This document shows, in pieces, positions 61,973 to 64,000 of a DNA stretch of 64,000 bases. Numbering within the stretch: the stretch's first letter is position 1; every line of letters starts with the position of its first letter. Position numbers and translations under genes: made by a program. Below the pieces are notes generated by a model. The model was not told where the DNA came from and searched no databases. It saw only the letters and a program-made list of their open reading frames with translations. Source of the stretch: Variovorax paradoxus (GTDB lineage: Bacteria; Pseudomonadota; Gammaproteobacteria; Burkholderiales; Burkholderiaceae_C); contig NZ_JAGGNW010000033.1 in the NCBI RefSeq assembly GCF_018614875.1, forward strand, positions 1 to 64,000, in the 5' to 3' direction.

Positions 61973-63466
61973 TCAGGTCGCCGTGGCCTGCCGCACCGCG
62001 CGCTCCCAGCGCGCCATCGATTCCTCGGCTTGCGCGCGGCCCATGGTCGGCATGAATCGCCGCTCCACCTTCCACAGCTTCGACAACTGGCGCGCGTCGC
62101 TGTAGACGCCGGTCGACAGGCCCGCAAGGTAGGCGGCGCCGAGTGCGGTGGTTTCGATCACCTCGGGCCGCACCACGGGAATGCCCAGCAGGTCGGCCTG
62201 GAATTGCATCAGCAGGTCGTTCACGCTCGCGCCGCCATCCACGCGCAGTTCGGCCACGGGCGTGCCGCCGGCCGCCACTGCATCGCGGCTCATGGCCTGC
62301 AGCAGCGCGGCGCTCTGGTAGGCGATGCTTTCCAGCGCGGCGCGCGCGATGTGCGCCACCGTGGTCCCGCGCGTGAGGCCGGTGATGGTGCCGCGCGCGT
62401 CGGCGTCCCAATAGGGCGCGCCCAGGCCGGTGAAGGCCGGCACCATCATCACGCCGCCCGCGTCGGGCACGCTTTCGGCGAGCGACTGCACTTCGGCGCT
62501 GCCCTTGATGGCCTTCAGGCCGTCGCGCAGCCACTGCACCACGGCGCCGCCGACGAAGACGCTGCCTTCCATCGCGTACTGCGGCGTGGTGTTGGTCTGC
62601 GCGGCGCTGGTCACGAGCAGGCCGTTGTGCGAGGGCTGGAATTCGCCGCCCGTGTGCATCAGCAAAAAGCAGCCGGTGCCGTAGGTGTTCTTGGCCATGC
62701 CGGCCGCAAAGCAGGCCTGGCCGAAGAGGGCGCTCTGCTGGTCGCCGGCCACGCCGCCGATGGGCAGCGCGCGGCCGAGCAGGGCTGCATCGGTGTCGGC
62801 AAAGTGGGAGCTCGACGGCTGCACTGCGGGCATGAGCGCGGCGGGAATGTCGAGCGCCTTGAGCAGGTCCGCATCCCATTCGTTGCGGTGCACGTTGAAG
62901 AGCATGGTGCGCGAGGCATTGCTCACGTCGGTCACATGCACCTTGCCGCCGGTGAGCTGCCACATGAGCCAGCTGTCGACCGTGCCGAAAGCCAGTTCGC
63001 CGCGCTCGGCCTGCGCGCGCGCGCCGGGCACGTTGTCGAGCAGCCAGCGTAGCTTGGTGGCGGAGAAGTACGCGTCGATCACCAGCCCGGTCTTCTGCTG
63101 GATGGTGCCGGTCATGCCTTCGTCGCGCAGCTGCGCGCAGAGCGGTTCGGCGCGCCGGTCTTGCCAGACGATGGCGTGGTGCACGGGCTGACCGGTCTTG
63201 CGGTTCCACAGCACGGTGGTCTCGCGCTGGTTGGTGATGCCGATGGAATGGATGTCCGCGGGCTGGAGCTTGGCCTTGACGAGCACTTCGCGCGCGGTGG
63301 CAAGCTGGCTGTGCCAGATCTCCATCGGATCGTGCTCGACCCAGCCGGGCCGAGGGTAGATCTGGGTGAGCTCCTTCTGCGCGATGGCGACGATGCGGCC
63401 TTCGCGGTCGAACACGATGCTGCGGGAGCTGGAGGTGCCTTGGTCGAGGGCGAGCAGGTAGGTCAT
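61973..63466 (-). CDS. glpK: Glycerol kinase
   Basis: A 497-aa kinase converting glycerol and ATP to glycerol 3-phosphate. It has LALDQGTSSSRSIVFDREG at the N-terminus, QDRRAEPLCAQL, NTYGTGCFLLMHTGG-type sequence, the VPAFTGLGAPYWDADARG loop and the FGGY signature region near AELRVDGGASVNDLLMQF. Length and order are normal. The start has GAGGA upstream. A DeoR/GlpR-type regulator gene lies upstream on the same strand, across the repeat pair. Confidence 0.97.
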   Translation of the reverse strand: MTYLLALDQGTSSSRSIVFDREGRIVAIAQKELTQIYPRPGWVEHDPMEIWHSQLATAREVLVKAKLQPADIHSIGITNQRETTVLWNRKTGQPVHHAIVWQDRRAEPLCAQLRDEGMTGTIQQKTGLVIDAYFSATKLRWLLDNVPGARAQAERGELAFGTVDSWLMWQLTGGKVHVTDVSNASRTMLFNVHRNEWDADLLKALDIPAALMPAVQPSSSHFADTDAALLGRALPIGGVAGDQQSALFGQACFAAGMAKNTYGTGCFLLMHTGGEFQPSHNGLLVTSAAQTNTTPQYAMEGSVFVGGAVVQWLRDGLKAIKGSAEVQSLAESVPDAGGVMMVPAFTGLGAPYWDADARGTITGLTRGTTVAHIARAALESIAYQSAALLQAMSRDAVAAGGTPVAELRVDGGASVNDLLMQFQADLLGIPVVRPEVIETTALGAAYLAGLSTGVYSDARQLSKLWKVERRFMPTMGRAQAEESMARWERAVRQATAT

Positions 63467-63534
63467 GGAGTCGGTGTTCCTCGGGGTCTGGTCATGCGGC
63501 CTGTTGTGCGTTCAGGTACTTCTGTTCGGGGCGC

Positions 63535-63628
63535 GTGCACAGGCCACCGGGTACTCCCCTCCGCGAATGTCCCCCGCCTTCGGCTCCTCCTTTATTTCGC
63601 TGCGGGGAGCACCCGATGCCCTGTGCAC
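63535..63628. repeat. Structured palindromic repeat, copy 1
   Basis: A core of about 44 bases (63560-63603, starting TCCGCGAATG and ending TTTCGCTGC) is enclosed by nested inverted arms. These are GGGTACTCCCC with GGGGAGCACCC (63549-63559 and 63604-63614, one mismatch), and outside them GTGCACAGG with CCTGTGCAC (63535-63543 and 63620-63628). Inside the core, GCC-TTC-GGC forms a small hairpin. A second copy lies inverted at 63689-63758. It has the look of a REP/MITE-like extragenic element, and no transposase is nearby. Confidence 0.8.
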
Positions 63629-63688
63629 AAGAGGCGCGGCTGTTGTGCTGGCCGATCAACGACTGCTCTGTCCAACGATCACGTCGAT

Positions 63689-63758
63689 GGGGTGCCTTGC
63701 GCAGCGAAATAAAGGAGGAGCCCGAAGGGCGGGGGACATTCGCGGAGCAAGGTACCCC
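63689..63758. repeat. Structured palindromic repeat, copy 2 (inverted)
   Basis: This is the same core as copy 1 on the opposite strand (63701-63746), enclosed by GGGGTGCCTTGC with GCAAGGTACCCC (63689-63700 and 63747-63758, one G.T pair). The inner hairpin is GCCC-GAA-GGGC, one base pair longer than in copy 1. The arm sequence differs from copy 1 on both sides at once, so pairing is kept by matched changes. Together the two copies fill most of the 366-base glpK-glpR gap. Confidence 0.8.
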
Positions 63759-63832
63759 GTCGGCGGGATCGCGCCACGAATCAGCGGGCACGAAACGCGC
63801 AACGGGAAGGACAAAAAGGCAAGGTTCCATTT

Positions 63833-64000
63833 TCAATCGCGCGCGATCTCGAGCCGCACCTGCGCCGCATGCAGCAACTCGGCAAACGGCGCAGGCGGCT
63901 CCGCGTCGGTAAAGAGGCGGTCGATCTGCGACAGCGTGCCCAGCTGGATCATCGCGGGCCGGTTGAACTTGCTCGCATCCGCCGCAAGCCACACCTCGCG
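63833..64000 (-). CDS. DeoR/GlpR-family regulator, C-terminal end (partial)
   Basis: The last 55 codons of a gene that continues beyond the right edge. The visible part, VWLAADASKFNRPAMIQLG followed by SQIDRLFTDAEPP and a helical end, is the C-terminal sugar-phosphate sensor domain of DeoR-type repressors (the ADxSKF motif). Its position upstream of glpK suggests GlpR, the glycerol 3-phosphate repressor. The DNA-binding domain lies outside the window, so the name is by context. Confidence 0.78.
   Translation of the reverse strand, partial: REVWLAADASKFNRPAMIQLGTLSQIDRLFTDAEPPAPFAELLHAAQVRLEIARD

Noticed and set aside
63535..63758. The repeat pair as an insertion sequence or composite transposon
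   Set aside because: There is no transposase or coding frame between the copies, and the inner segment is only about 60 bases.

Overview
The window looks like a chromosomal segment of a high-GC betaproteobacterium, most likely Variovorax or a close relative in the Comamonadaceae (Burkholderiales). The grounds are codon and base composition, the orphan Bug/TctC-type binding proteins, Burkholderiales-like ParE/ParC, and the housekeeping gene order. This assignment is by eye. The segment is gene dense. The only gap over 300 bases (63467-63832) holds a pair of structured palindromic repeats. I see no rRNA, tRNA, CRISPR, prophage or transposase gene.

Layout. 1-9.8 kb: amiC (partial), tsaE, queG, an AEC transporter, two orphan Bug binding proteins around xerD and a DUF72 gene, a MaoC hydratase, a DUF455 ferritin-like protein, a gamma carbonic anhydrase and hslO. 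9.9-17.5 kb, minus strand: a tightly packed run pyrG-kdsA-DUF1330-fkbM-eno-ftsB-pnuC-nadR-like-exported protein, with stop/start overlaps at several junctions. 17.6-23 kb, plus strand: coaBC-unknown-dut, a glycine-zipper lipoprotein, roxA and small proteins, with slyD divergent. 23-28 kb, minus strand: a 46-aa protein, a methyltransferase, dapA, bamC and a metallo-hydrolase, plus an MFS transporter. 28-35 kb: parE, a lytic transglycosylase, a kelch protein, parC. 35-40 kb: a lipoprotein metallo-hydrolase, a lipase-like protein, an isochorismatase-family hydrolase and a divergent CorA-like protein.

40.2-47.1 kb is a catabolic operon: polar-amino-acid-type ABC permeases, binding protein and ATPase, then a TIM-barrel enzyme, a PfkB (KDG-type) kinase, a 2-hydroxyacid dehydrogenase and a LacI-type regulator. 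A perfect 14-bp LacI-family palindrome lies upstream of the first permease. The transporter class and the sugar-acid enzymes together suggest an amino-sugar acid or an amino acid/sugar conjugate as substrate.

47.1-60.1 kb is the most unusual part: two sets of the poorly understood circularly permuted ATP-grasp / alpha-E / transglutaminase-fold system. The minus-strand set is a DUF2126-transglutaminase, an ATP-grasp-alpha-E fusion, a second transglutaminase and a translationally coupled RidA protein. The plus-strand set is a stand-alone ATP-grasp and a stand-alone alpha-E. comEC lies between them. Three of these proteins carry Gln-rich (S/T)Q dipeptide runs, in tails or linkers.

60.2-64 kb: a phosphoethanolamine-transferase-like membrane enzyme, glpK, the palindromic repeat pair, and the C-terminal end of a DeoR/GlpR-type regulator cut by the window edge.
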